A stretch of 64,000 bases of DNA from Halothiobacillus sp. (GTDB taxonomy: Bacteria; Pseudomonadota; Gammaproteobacteria; Halothiobacillales; Halothiobacillaceae), in contig JADQCE010000001.1 of the NCBI GenBank assembly GCA_016278265.1, forward strand, positions 558,001 through 622,000, in the 5' to 3' direction. Shown here one piece after another: positions 52,666 through 62,463 of the stretch (the first letter of the stretch is position 1; each line of letters opens with the position of its first letter). Made by a program: the position numbers and the translations under genes. The notes beneath the pieces were generated by a model. It was not told where the DNA came from and did not search any database. It was given only the letters and a program-made list of their open reading frames with translations.

Positions 52666-54027
52666 TTACTTGGTGCCGTCTTCTACTTCCGCTTCCTCGG
52701 CCGTGGGGCCGACGATCACCACCACCCGTTTTTGCGGCTCGACATGCCGGTCGAAGGCCTGACGGATCTCGTTGGCCGTGACGGCCTCGACCCGGTCGGT
52801 GTAGTCGTCGAAGTAATCCAGCGGCAGATCCATGAAGGCGAGCGCACCGATCTGGTCGATGATCTTGCTGTTGCTGTTCAGGCGCATGGGAAAGCCGCCG
52901 ACGATATTGGCCTGACTGTCGGCCAGTTCCTCGTCCGTCGGGCCCTCGTCGATGAAACGTGACAGCTCGTCATTCATCAGCGACAGGGCGGTCTCGACCT
53001 GGTCGTTGCGCGTCTGGATGCCCATGATCAGCCGCCCGCCGGCGCGCAAGGGCATCAGGTAGCTGTACGTGCTGTAGGCGAGACCGCGCTTCTCGCGAAG
53101 TTCGGACATCAGCCGCGAGGCAAATCCGCTGCCGCCCAGCATATGGTTGCCCACAAAGAGCGGCAGGTAGTCCTCGTGCTTGCGCTTAATCCCGTCGAAT
53201 GCGACCAGCACGGTGGATTGCTCCGAGGGAAAGTCGATGCGTACCGTCTCGGATTCCTGCAGTGGCGGCACCTCGGGTAGGGCCGGGGCGGGCTCGCCCA
53301 TGGGCAGGCCGTCGGTGAGCGTGTCGGCCAGGCGGCGCGCCTGGTGGGTATCCAGGTCGCCCACGATCACCACCGTGGCGTTGGCGGCCACGAACCACTG
53401 CTGGTGGAAGGCGCGGACATCCGAGGGGGCAATCGACTCCACCGATTCGCGGGTACCGTCGGTGGGGTGCGCGTAGGGGTGATCACCGAAGGCGGCCTTG
53501 CGCAAGGCATCGCTCGCGACTGCCTGCGGGGATTGCTGGCGGGACTGGATGCCGCGCAACTGGCGCGCGCGTTCGCGCTGAATGTCCTCGTCCTCGAAGG
53601 CCGGCTGGGCGATGACCTCGGCCATCAGCCCCACGGCCGGCCAGAGCCAGTCCGCTTCGGTCAGGCTGCGCAGGCGCACAGCGGTGGATTCGAGGTTGGC
53701 GCTGGCGGAGAACTCGGCCCCGACGCGGGCGAAACCATCGGCGATCGCCTTGGCATCCCGCTCGGTGGTGCCTTCCTCGAGCAGTGAGGCGGTCAGGCTG
53801 GCCGTGCCGCCTTTGCCCTCGGGATCGCGCGCGCTGCCGGCATCGAAGATTACTCGGGCGTCGACCATCGGCAGGCTGTCGGTGGGATAGAACAGCACCT
53901 CGGCACCGTTGTCGGTCTGCCAGGTTTCGACCGGCAGGACGGGTTCGGCCTGCGTGGCGGTTGCAAGCAACAGGGCGCCGAGGGCGAGGATGGGCAGCCA
54001 CAGGGCGTTGCGGGCATCAATGGGCAC
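52666..54027 (-). CDS. M16-family peptidase-like protein without catalytic motif (partner subunit)
   Basis: A 453-residue exported protein. GTG at 54027 is used because GGAGGT lies 7 bases before it and a signal peptide follows (ALWLPILALGALLLATATQA). The M16 fold is clear (FGDHPYAHPTDGT, FVAANATVVIVGDLD, GSGFASRLMSELREKRGLAYS), but the zinc motif HxxEH is replaced by GTASLTASLLEEGT, so it cannot cut by itself. M16B peptidases often work as an active plus inactive pair. Its start overlaps the upstream active subunit gene by 11 bp. Confidence 0.92.
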   Translation of the reverse strand: MPIDARNALWLPILALGALLLATATQAEPVLPVETWQTDNGAEVLFYPTDSLPMVDARVIFDAGSARDPEGKGGTASLTASLLEEGTTERDAKAIADGFARVGAEFSASANLESTAVRLRSLTEADWLWPAVGLMAEVIAQPAFEDEDIQRERARQLRGIQSRQQSPQAVASDALRKAAFGDHPYAHPTDGTRESVESIAPSDVRAFHQQWFVAANATVVIVGDLDTHQARRLADTLTDGLPMGEPAPALPEVPPLQESETVRIDFPSEQSTVLVAFDGIKRKHEDYLPLFVGNHMLGGSGFASRLMSELREKRGLAYSTYSYLMPLRAGGRLIMGIQTRNDQVETALSLMNDELSRFIDEGPTDEELADSQANIVGGFPMRLNSNSKIIDQIGALAFMDLPLDYFDDYTDRVEAVTANEIRQAFDRHVEPQKRVVVIVGPTAEEAEVEDGTK

Positions 54028-55420
54028 GATCCATACCTCCGGTCGGGTTGGGCTGGGTGATCGACTCGTCGGTCGACTTCGGCTCAAGGGTGGCGATGGT
54101 CAGGCCGTCGTCGTGGAAATACTCGCGCGCAACGGCTTGGACGTCCTCGACGGTCACGGCGCGCACGCCTTCAACGAACCGGTCGGCCCATTCGTAGTCA
54201 AGCCCCACCGTTTCGTACATGCCCAGCTGCATGCCCTGGTAGAACAGCGAATCCCGCTGGTAGACGTCCGAGGCAACCACCTGGGCCTTGATGCGCTCGA
54301 GTTCGTCTTCATCGACCGGCTCGTTCTGCAGCCGTTCGATCTGTTCGCGCAACAGCCGCTCGACCTCGTCGAGCGGCTGGCCGTCCCGTGGCGTGGCATC
54401 GACGGTGAACAGGGTCGTTTCACGGGCATTCAGGTTGTAGCTCGCCGAGGCCGCCGAGAGCTTGCCGGCCCGCACCAGGTCGTTGTTCAGGCGGGCCCCG
54501 GAATCGCCGGCAAGAATGCCGGAGGTGACCGCGAGCGCGTAGGCGGTGCCCGCGTCCTCTGCGGTTACCAGCGAGGGGACCTTGTAGCCCATCGTCAGGT
54601 GCGGCAGCTTGGCGGGGATGCTGAGGTTGGCCCGCTTGAGGCCGTGTTGCGTCATCTCCTCGCGGGGCTTGGCGGGGGCCAGGTCGCGTTGCTCGACCTG
54701 GCCGTAATGGCGCTCGGCCAGCTCGACCACGGCCGTCGGCTCGACGTCGCCGACCACGATCAGGGTGGCGTTGTTGGGGGCGTAATGGTCCCGGTACCAG
54801 CGTTGCAGATCGCCGACCGTGTAGGCGTCGATATCGGTCTTCCAGCCGATGATCGGATGGTGATAGCCGCTGCTGGTAAAGGCCGTGGCGTAGAGCAACT
54901 GGTTCAGGCGGGCGTTGGGGTTGTCGCGCACCCGCGAGCGCCATTCCTCCTTGACCACTTCCTTCTCGCGGGCGAACTCCTCCGGGTCGATCTCGAGGTT
55001 GGCCATGCGATCGGCCTCCCAGCGCATCACCGTCTCCAGTTCATCGGCGGCGAGTGTCTGGTAATACCCGGTGAAATCCCGGCCGGTAAAGGCGTTTTCC
55101 TCGCCGCCGAGGCGCGCGATGATGTCCGAGAACTCGCCGGGGCCAAGGTTTTCCGTGCCCTTGAACATCATGTGCTCGAACATGTGGGCAATCCCCGTCA
55201 CCCCGCCCGGTTCGTCGACCGAGCCGACCTTGTACCAGATCTGGTGCGTGACCACCGGGGCGCGGTCATCCGGCAGCACCAGGACCTTGAGGCCGTTGTC
55301 GAGCGTGGTTTCGTGGACCGCGTCGCTCGTCTTGCCAGCGGCTGCCATCGGGGAGGCAATCAGCGCAAGCGAGGAGAGCACGACGGGGAGTAGGGCGGCG
55401 AGATATCGTCGGGACTGCAT
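54017..55420 (-). CDS. M16-family zinc peptidase (active subunit)
   Basis: A 467-residue exported protein with signal peptide (RRYLAALLPVVLSSLALIASPMAAA). The inverted zinc motif is HMFEH in GIAHMFEHMMFKGT, with the downstream Glu in the EEFAREKEVVKEEW region. It resembles the pitrilysin-like periplasmic peptidases PqqL/YmxG. With the inactive subunit encoded directly downstream it would form a heterodimer in the periplasm. Confidence 0.93.
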   Translation of the reverse strand: MQSRRYLAALLPVVLSSLALIASPMAAAGKTSDAVHETTLDNGLKVLVLPDDRAPVVTHQIWYKVGSVDEPGGVTGIAHMFEHMMFKGTENLGPGEFSDIIARLGGEENAFTGRDFTGYYQTLAADELETVMRWEADRMANLEIDPEEFAREKEVVKEEWRSRVRDNPNARLNQLLYATAFTSSGYHHPIIGWKTDIDAYTVGDLQRWYRDHYAPNNATLIVVGDVEPTAVVELAERHYGQVEQRDLAPAKPREEMTQHGLKRANLSIPAKLPHLTMGYKVPSLVTAEDAGTAYALAVTSGILAGDSGARLNNDLVRAGKLSAASASYNLNARETTLFTVDATPRDGQPLDEVERLLREQIERLQNEPVDEDELERIKAQVVASDVYQRDSLFYQGMQLGMYETVGLDYEWADRFVEGVRAVTVEDVQAVAREYFHDDGLTIATLEPKSTDESITQPNPTGGMDRAH

Positions 55421-55570
55421 GCGTTTGGGCTACCAAGGGTTGAACGAACGGCCTGCCATGCGGGCAGGGCTGTGACCGGTGTGACCGCCGCCGCGGGCGG
55501 CAGTTTCAATCTCCCGCCCCGGGTCCAGACTCATGGCCGGGTCTCTTGATGTGGTTTCGGGAGGTGCGGC

Positions 55571-56350
55571 ATGGATGTCTCGATCATACAGGGCAATATC
55601 GCAACACAATCGGCCGATTGCCTGGTCAACGCCGCTGGTACGTCGCCCGGGAAGGTCTGCACGAATCGATGGCGTCTCTGCGGGACCGCCAGGGGTCCAG
55701 GGGCAAGGCGCGGTCCGCCGTGAAGGGCGTCCGCCCTTTACAAGGGGCGCAACGCCGCCAATGGGTCCCTGGTGGCCCGCCCGGACGGGGCTCGCGGGTT
55801 TGCCCGCACTCGGCGTTGCCGTCCCTCGACGGGCAACGAGCCCGTCTTCGCTCCGGCGCCTTGATTGCGAACAAACCCGCGAGCCAGAGATGCCATCGAT
55901 TCGTGCAGACCTTCCCCTGCAATGGGCAGCGGCGTGGCCGGTGCGCTGCGTGAGGCGGCCAACGGCCCGATCAACGAGGCGGCCATGGCCCAGGGGCCCA
56001 TTCCGCTGGGCGGTGTGGCCGTCACGGGAGGCTTCGACCTGCCGGCCCGCTGGGTGATTCACGCGGCGGCCATGCCGCATTACGGCGAGGGGCGCGCCAC
56101 GGAGCATAGTATCCGTCAGGCGGTTCGCAACACGTTGGAAAAGGCCGATCAACTGGGTTGCCGGTCGCTGGTCATGCCGCCGCTGGGCTGCGGGGTGGCC
56201 GGGTTCGATCTGGCCACCGGGGCGCGCTTGATCTTGGAAGAGATCCACGGCTTCGAGCCTCGCACCCTGGATGACGTGCGGTTGATCGTCTATCGCGAGG
56301 CGGATCGGCCGGTGGTCGAGGAGGTCGCCCGCGCGGTTCGCGGCGACTGA
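55571..56350 (+). pseudogene. Macro-domain (ADP-ribose hydrolase-type) gene interrupted by a 268-bp element
   Basis: The first part, from ATG 55571, reads MDVSIIQGNIATQSADCLVNAAGTS, the macro-domain start with the substrate-binding NAAG. The element begins at 55649. After it, from 55917, the domain resumes: GSGVAGALREAANGPINEAA, GGVAVTGGFDLPARWVIHAA, MPPLGCGVAGFDLATGARLI. The two parts are in the same frame (start and resumption differ by a multiple of three), so the net insertion is 270 bp, but the element carries stop codons. Removing it gives an uninterrupted macro domain of about 170 residues. The second part has an in-frame ATG at 55922 but would lack the binding site. Confidence 0.9.
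55649..55916. mobile_element. 268-bp MITE-like element, copy 2, inside the macro-domain gene
   Basis: The ends are inverted repeats (GGGAAGGTCTGCACGAAT... and ...ATTCGTGCAGACCTTCCC) extending 25 bp without mismatch. The length is 268 bp, the same as copy 1 at 19757. The interior keeps the same nested inverted repeats, with changes on both arms in several stems. No transposase is encoded. Confidence 0.92.
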
Positions 56351-56419
56351 AGACCGAGGTGACCATGAAAAATCCGGCCCTGGGGCCGGATGGGGAACTG
56401 GCTGGTCGAGCGTCGCGGG

Positions 56420-57295
<876 letters not shown>

Positions 57296-57297
57296 GT

Positions 57298-58140
57298 TCA
57301 GACCTCCTTATAACTGACGGCCTTGCCAAGCAGGCCGAAGATCATGTCGAGGATCATGCCGACCACGCCGATCAGCAGGATGGCGAAGATCACGTTGGCG
57401 AGATCGAGGTTGTTCCACTCGTTCCAGATGAAGTAGCCGATGCCGGTACCACCGACGAGCATTTCCGCGGCGACGATGACCAGCCAGGCGATGCCCATGG
57501 AGATGCGCATGCCGGTGAGAATCGTGGGCAGTGCCGCCGGCAGGATCACCTTGAACGCCTTCTTGATCGGGCCGACCTCGAGGGTCTTGGCCACGGCGAG
57601 CCAGTCGTCGCGGACCGAGGCGACCCCGTAGGCGGTGTTCACCATCATTGGCCAGATCGAGCAGATGAAGATCACGAAGATCGACGAGATCGAGGCGTCC
57701 TGGATGATGTAGAGGGCCAGCGGCATCCAGGCCAGCGGCGAGATCGGCTTGAGGATCTGGATGTACGGGTCCAGCGCCTTGTGCATCAGCGGCGACATGC
57801 CGATCAAAAAGCCCAACGGCACGGCGACCAGCGCGGCGAGCGCAAAGCCGGCGAGTACCCGCCAGAGCGAATGGGCCAACTGGAATCCGATGCCCATGTC
57901 GTTGGAGCCGTTGACGTAGAACGGGTCGGAGAGATGCGTCCAGATCGCCGAGCCGATATCCCCTGGGGTGGGGATGTCCGAATCCTGGACGGAGTCCAGC
58001 CCCATCATCGCCGCGTACTCGGGGTCCATGTCGCCGAGATCGACCTGGGTGGGCAGGGTGGCCCCCCACCACGCGCCGATGAAGGCGAGCAGCAGGAGGA
58101 TCGAGACGATACCGGCCCGCAAGCGCAGTGACTGGCTCAT
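57298..58140 (-). CDS. nrtB: ABC transporter permease, NrtB type
   Basis: A 280-residue inner-membrane permease with about six segments. The EAA loop is GPIKKAFKVILPAALPTILTGMRISMGIAWLVIVAAEML, the NrtB/SsuC pattern. There is a first segment at 10-27 followed by a periplasmic region of about 60 residues. It lies 3 bp after nrtA and 2 bp before the ATPase gene. Confidence 0.92.
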   Translation of the reverse strand: MSQSLRLRAGIVSILLLLAFIGAWWGATLPTQVDLGDMDPEYAAMMGLDSVQDSDIPTPGDIGSAIWTHLSDPFYVNGSNDMGIGFQLAHSLWRVLAGFALAALVAVPLGFLIGMSPLMHKALDPYIQILKPISPLAWMPLALYIIQDASISSIFVIFICSIWPMMVNTAYGVASVRDDWLAVAKTLEVGPIKKAFKVILPAALPTILTGMRISMGIAWLVIVAAEMLVGGTGIGYFIWNEWNNLDLANVIFAILLIGVVGMILDMIFGLLGKAVSYKEV

Positions 58141-58143
58141 GGC

Positions 58144-59520
58144 TTAGGCCCTCCCGATCTCGAACGATTCGAGGTATTCCTGCGGGCGCGCCGGGTCGAA
58201 TTCCTTGCCCATGATCATGTGCTTCTTGCTGTTGATCTCCGGTGCCGGCAGGCCCATCTCGGCGAGACGCTGGCGCGCGTCGGTGGCACGGAAGATCTCC
58301 TCGGCGATGTCGGCGTAGTCGATGTCTTCCTTGATGTAGCCCCAACGCTTCATCTGCGTGAGGATCCAGACGCCCATCGACTCCCACGGGAACGGGTCGA
58401 AGTCGGCGCGCTCGGGCTCGGTGATGATGTTGCCCAGCCCGTCGGCGTAGCGGCCGGTCATCACCTGGTCGAGCACGATCTTCGGCTGGTTGAGGTAGTT
58501 GGCCGGGGCGATCGCCTCGATGATCTCCGGGCGGTTTTCCTTCTTGTGCGCGTAGACCGTGGCGCTGGCGATCGCGCGGAACAGGGCGGAGAAGGTGTTG
58601 GGGTTCTCCTCGACGAAGGTCTTCGTCGCGCCGAAGGCGCAGCAGGGGTGGCCGTCCCAGAGGTCTTTGGAGAGCACGTGGATAAAGCCCGCCCCCTCGT
58701 AGACCGCGCGCTGGTTGAACGGCTCGGGGCCGAGGAAGCCGTCGATGTTGCCGGCCTTGAGGTTGGCGACCATCTCCGGCGGGGCGATGACCTTGAGCTG
58801 GACGTCCTTGTCCGGGTCGACGCCATGCTCGGCGAGGTAGTAGCGCAACAGCAGGTTGTGCATCGAGTGGTCGTAGGGGATGCCGAAGGTCATGCCCTTC
58901 CAGTTGCTCGGGTCGCGATTGTCCTTGTGCTTGTTGTGCATCGTGATCGCCTGGCCATTGATGTTCTGAATGGTGGCGACGTAGGTGTCCTGCTGTTTGG
59001 CACCGATGCCCATCGAGGCCGAGATCGGCATCGGCGAGAGCATGTGCGAGGCATCGAGTTGCCCGTTGGCGACGTTGTCGCGGATCAGCGCCCAGCCGGC
59101 GGTCTTGACCACCTCGACGTCCAGCCCTTCACGCTCGTAGAAGCCCATCGGGTGGGCCATGATGATCGGCGTGGCGCAGGTGATCGGGATAAAGCCCACC
59201 TTGAGCTTCTTCTTCTCCAGCGGCCCGATCGGATCGGCGGCGACGGCCTTGGCGGCAGCCATCGGGAAGAAGGTGGAAACCGCGGCCATCGCCGTGCTGA
59301 CGCCCACGGCTTTGAGGAAGTTGCGACGGGTCCGGTCTTCCGGGAACAGCGAGCGCATCACGGACGATTCGACGGCGCGATTGAGTGCCGCCTCTTCGTC
59401 CGTCGGGTTCGGGCTGGCGGCGATGGCGGCATTGTGATCCGCCTGGCTGGCGTGCTTGCCGCAGGTGCAGCCACGATGCAGTGACTGGTTGGGATCGAAC
59501 GGGTTATCGAATGTGGACAT
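58144..59520 (-). CDS. nrtA: ABC transporter substrate-binding protein, NrtA/CmpA type
   Basis: A 458-residue binding protein with a long N-terminal segment and a Tat-like signal (RTRRNFLKAVGVSTAMAAVS at about 64-83). The body begins LKVGFIPITCATPIIMAHPMGFYEREGLDVEVVKT and has MLSPMPISASMGIG and FLGPEPFNQRAVYEG, typical of NrtA/CmpA. The preceding 60 residues include a HRGCTCGKH motif of unknown role, which could bind metal. Nitrate and bicarbonate cannot be told apart here. Start MSTFDNP at 59520; the sigma-54 promoter is 39-54 bp upstream. Confidence 0.9.
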   Translation of the reverse strand: MSTFDNPFDPNQSLHRGCTCGKHASQADHNAAIAASPNPTDEEAALNRAVESSVMRSLFPEDRTRRNFLKAVGVSTAMAAVSTFFPMAAAKAVAADPIGPLEKKKLKVGFIPITCATPIIMAHPMGFYEREGLDVEVVKTAGWALIRDNVANGQLDASHMLSPMPISASMGIGAKQQDTYVATIQNINGQAITMHNKHKDNRDPSNWKGMTFGIPYDHSMHNLLLRYYLAEHGVDPDKDVQLKVIAPPEMVANLKAGNIDGFLGPEPFNQRAVYEGAGFIHVLSKDLWDGHPCCAFGATKTFVEENPNTFSALFRAIASATVYAHKKENRPEIIEAIAPANYLNQPKIVLDQVMTGRYADGLGNIITEPERADFDPFPWESMGVWILTQMKRWGYIKEDIDYADIAEEIFRATDARQRLAEMGLPAPEINSKKHMIMGKEFDPARPQEYLESFEIGRA

Positions 59521-59558
59521 GGTTTCGCTCTCGGGTCGGTGAGTGACGACCTCGAGAT

Positions 59559-59574
59559 TGCAGATGCCGTGCCA
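59559..59574 (-). promoter_or_regulatory. Sigma-54 promoter of the nrt operon
   Basis: On the minus strand TGGCACG-GCAT-CTGCA matches the -24/-12 consensus TGGCACG-N4-TTGCA with one change. The expected transcript start is about 12 bp further, some 30 bases before nrtA. Confidence 0.8.
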
Positions 59575-59625
59575 CACCGCCCGTTTGCGTCAGATAAGCG
59601 ATAAATGGCCGAAAATAACGTGTTT

Positions 59626-59652
59626 TCGCACCACGAAAGAGCGGTGGTGCGA
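59626..59652. promoter_or_regulatory. Palindromic candidate activator site
   Basis: TCGCACCAC-N9-GTGGTGCGA is a perfect 9-bp inverted repeat, about 60-80 bp upstream of the sigma-54 promoter and within the divergent region before the activator gene. The distance suits an upstream activator sequence. Confidence 0.65.
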
Positions 59653-59703
59653 CATCGGTCCCGTTCTTGGTGCGTCGGCAAGGCCCTCATCGGCGCGCAA
59701 TGC

Positions 59704-59716
59704 CCGCCAATGGCGG
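59704..59716. promoter_or_regulatory. Second palindrome in the nrt/activator region
   Basis: CCGCCAATGGCGG is a perfect palindrome around a central A, 65 bp before the activator start. It may be an operator for self-regulation or just a hairpin in the leader. Confidence 0.35.
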
Positions 59717-59780
59717 ACAAAGTCATGGGCGTGCTTCTTGCAGTTCCGCGGATGTCATCTATTCGCCCGGAGTTGCCCCC

Positions 59781-61442
59781 ATGACCCACGCGCAAGTCAT
59801 TCAATCGTCGGCACGCGCCGACAGCGCCGATGCCGAACTGCTGGTCGTCCACGAGGCCACGCAGTGGCTCTCGCACTTGAACGACCCCGATACCGTGATC
59901 GGCCGGATGCTGCGGCTGCTCTCGCAGATCACCGGGCTCAATCGCGGTCGGGTGGTGCTGCCCGATGCCAGCGGCGAGTTCATGGAGATTCGCTACGCCT
60001 ACGGGCTTTCTGCCGACGAGCGCGAACGCGGCCGCTACCGGGTAGGCGAGGGCGTGACCGGGCGGGTGATGCGCACCGGGCAGGTGGCGGTGGTGCAGAA
60101 CATCGACGAGGAGCCGGTCTACCTCACCCGCGCGGTCGAGCGCGACACCTTGCCGCACGAGACGGTGGCCTTCCTCGCCGTGCCGATTCTCAACGAGGAC
60201 CAGCCGATGGGGGTGCTGGGTGCCCACCGCATCCGCGAGCGCCACCGCCCGTTGCACCGAGACATCACGCTGTTGCGCATCATGGCCGCGCTGATCGCCC
60301 GCGTGCTCAAGGTCGATGATCTGATTCGCGAGCAGACCGCCGCGCTGGCCGAGGAGAACGAATCCCTGCGTGAGGCCCTGTCGAGTAACCAGGAAGCGCG
60401 CCACGGCATCCTCGGCGAAAGCCCGGCGTTGCGTCAGGCCTTTCGCCAGACCCTGCATGTCTCGCCCACCCAGGCCACCGTGCTCTTGAACGGCGAGTCC
60501 GGCACCGGCAAGGAGCGGTTTGCGCGCATGGTGCACCTGACCAGCCCGCGTTGCGACGGGCCGTTCATCGCCATCAACTGCGCGGCCATTCCCGACCAAC
60601 TGCTGGAATCCGAACTGTTCGGGCACGAAAAGGGGGCGTTCACGGGCGCGGTGTCGGCCAAGAAGGGCAGCGTCGAACTCGCCTCCGGCGGCACGTTGTT
60701 TCTCGACGAGATCGGAGATTTGGCCTTCGATTTGCAGTCCAAGCTATTGCATGTACTGGAAAAACAGACGATTCACCGGGTGGGCGGCACCAGGGATGTG
60801 CCGGTCGACGTGCGCATCATCGCCGCGACCCACAAGAATCTGCAGGAGGCGGTCAATCGGGGGCGATTTCGCATCGACCTGTTCTACCGGCTGAACGTCT
60901 TTCCCATCCACCTGCCGGCCCTGCGCGAGCGCGACGGCGACGTGAAGCTGCTCGCGCGCCACTTCCTGCAGGTCGCCAGCCAGGAGTTCGACCGCAACGC
61001 CACCTTCGAGGTCGGCGTGCTCGATCGGCTGGCGGCCTACAACTGGCCCGGCAACATTCGCCAACTGGAGAACGTGATCAAGCGGGCGGTGCTGGTGGCG
61101 CAGAACGGCTGGATCACCGTGGCCGATATCGAATTGATCCTGACCCACGAGTCACATGTGACCGATCACCTTGAGGCCGGGGGCACCCCGCATGCCCTCG
61201 AACCGCCGTCGGATTGGCGTGCCGCGCAAAGCGGTAGTCCACGAGTGGCGGGGGCGGCGTCACCCCCGCCCGCGGTGAGCGCCGAGCGTGCTTATCGGTG
61301 GGTGCGCGAGGACGAGGCCGAGTCGCTGCTCCAGGCATTGCAGCAAACGGGCGGCAACAAGACACAGGCCGCCAGGCAGTTGGGGATGACGACGCGGCAG
61401 TTTCGATATCGTCTCGACAAGCTCGGCCTGCGCCAGGCCTGA
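59781..61442 (+). CDS. NifA-like sigma-54-dependent transcription activator
   Basis: A 553-residue activator in three parts: a GAF sensor domain at about 20-185, an AAA+ domain at about 205-430 and a Fis-type helix-turn-helix at about 505-553. The AAA+ part has GESGTGKE (Walker A), GAFTGA (the sigma-54 contact loop), GGTLFLDEIGD (Walker B) and FRIDLFYRLNVFPI. The last residues, GNKTQAARQLGMTTRQFRYRLDKLGL, are the DNA-binding helix. It is closest in layout to NifA and NorR. Divergent from the nrt operon with its sigma-54 promoter, it is the likely activator of that operon. The interdomain linker is Pro/Ala-rich. Confidence 0.92.
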   Translation: MTHAQVIQSSARADSADAELLVVHEATQWLSHLNDPDTVIGRMLRLLSQITGLNRGRVVLPDASGEFMEIRYAYGLSADERERGRYRVGEGVTGRVMRTGQVAVVQNIDEEPVYLTRAVERDTLPHETVAFLAVPILNEDQPMGVLGAHRIRERHRPLHRDITLLRIMAALIARVLKVDDLIREQTAALAEENESLREALSSNQEARHGILGESPALRQAFRQTLHVSPTQATVLLNGESGTGKERFARMVHLTSPRCDGPFIAINCAAIPDQLLESELFGHEKGAFTGAVSAKKGSVELASGGTLFLDEIGDLAFDLQSKLLHVLEKQTIHRVGGTRDVPVDVRIIAATHKNLQEAVNRGRFRIDLFYRLNVFPIHLPALRERDGDVKLLARHFLQVASQEFDRNATFEVGVLDRLAAYNWPGNIRQLENVIKRAVLVAQNGWITVADIELILTHESHVTDHLEAGGTPHALEPPSDWRAAQSGSPRVAGAASPPPAVSAERAYRWVREDEAESLLQALQQTGGNKTQAARQLGMTTRQFRYRLDKLGLRQA

Positions 61443-61736
61443 CAAGTTGTTGTTTCCACTATTTGATCTTCGCAACCGGACGGAAACCGGCCGTGATTTG
61501 ACTACACCAGCCTTGTTCGGTTTGCCCTAAGAAATGACGTTATCCAGGGGGTGGATGTCATGAAAAAGTTGCTCGATTCGTCACGCCGTTCGTCCACGAA
61601 GGTCTAGTGCTCCACAGCGGCGAGACACCGCGCATGGACGTGGCCATGGGCCGTTTTGATGCCACCTGGGCGCGTTCGGATTGCTGGGCCTTCGTCGCCT
61701 TGCCGCCGGGCGAATTGCCGGCCTCGGCAGGGCAAT
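61443..61736. other. 294-bp gap with short frames
   Basis: A 15-codon frame at 61560 (MKKLLDSSRRSSTKV) and a plus-strand frame from 61634 (MDVAMGRFDATWARSDCWAFVALPPGELPAS) that runs into the opposite gene are visible. They may be remnants; no family is recognised. Confidence 0.3.
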
Positions 61737-62354
61737 TCAACCCGATTCGCCTTCCTGCTCGATCAAGGGCACATAGCCGGGCAGGGCCTCGACCCGTGCG
61801 ATCCACTTGCCGACGGCCGGGTAGGGGGCCAGTGACACGCCGGCCTCGTCGGCCAGCGCCACGTAGGGGTAGCAGGCGAGATCGGCGATGGTGGGATGGC
61901 CGGCGGCCAACCAGTCGGCTTGTTCGAGGCGTTGCTCCATCAATGCCAACCCGGCACGCCCCTCCTGCTGGCACTGCTCCCGGTTGAAGGGTGCGCCGAG
62001 CCGCCAGACGGCGCGGGCACGGGCCAGACCGTAGAGCAGCTCGTCGCCGGCCACGGCCAGCCACTGCATCACCACCGCCTCGGCGGCCGGATCGGCGGGG
62101 ACCCAGTCGGGCGTGCCATATCGGCGGGCAAGGTAGATGAGGATCGCCATCGAATCCCAGATCTGCACCTCGCCATCGACCAGGAACGGCACCTGGCCGC
62201 GCGGGTTGATGCGCTTGAATTCCGAGGAGGCAGGCTGCCCGGCGACGACGTCGATGGGGACGCGCTCGTGCTCCAGGTCGAGCATCGAGAGCAGCAATCG
62301 CACCTTGTGGCAGTTGCCGGACAGCGGGAAGTCGTAGAGCGTGATCGGACTCAC
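61737..62354 (-). CDS. Glutathione S-transferase family protein
   Basis: A 205-residue GST. The thioredoxin-like N-terminal half opens ITLYDFPLSGNCHKVRLLLSMLDLEHE and has INPRGQVPFLVDGEVQIWDSMAILIYLA, with the cis-Pro and the glutathione-binding Asp-Ser. The C-terminal helical half has HPTIADLACYPYV. The catalytic residue is probably Ser in PLSGN. The substrate is unknown. Confidence 0.92.
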   Translation of the reverse strand: MSPITLYDFPLSGNCHKVRLLLSMLDLEHERVPIDVVAGQPASSEFKRINPRGQVPFLVDGEVQIWDSMAILIYLARRYGTPDWVPADPAAEAVVMQWLAVAGDELLYGLARARAVWRLGAPFNREQCQQEGRAGLALMEQRLEQADWLAAGHPTIADLACYPYVALADEAGVSLAPYPAVGKWIARVEALPGYVPLIEQEGESG

Positions 62355-62409
62355 GGTGGCGTCTCCGGGAGTGGGGTGGGGTGGCTGTTCATTCCGCCCG
62401 AGGAAGAAA

Positions 62410-62427
62410 GGCCCGGCATGCCGGGCC
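62410..62427 (-). terminator. Terminator of the sulfurtransferase gene
   Basis: GGCCCGGCATGCCGGGCC is a perfect 18-bp palindrome. On the minus strand it is followed by TTTCTTCC. It lies 36 bp after the sulfurtransferase stop; on the plus side it is followed by CAGTTTGTTG. Confidence 0.8.
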
Positions 62428-62463
62428 CAGTTTGTTGCGTGGGCGCCGCGAGGGCGCGTCAGG

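Noticed and set aside
57308-58387. 359-codon minus-strand frame overlapping nrtB and nrtA
   Set aside because: It is an alternative frame of two well-supported genes, with Arg/His-rich composition typical of shadow frames.
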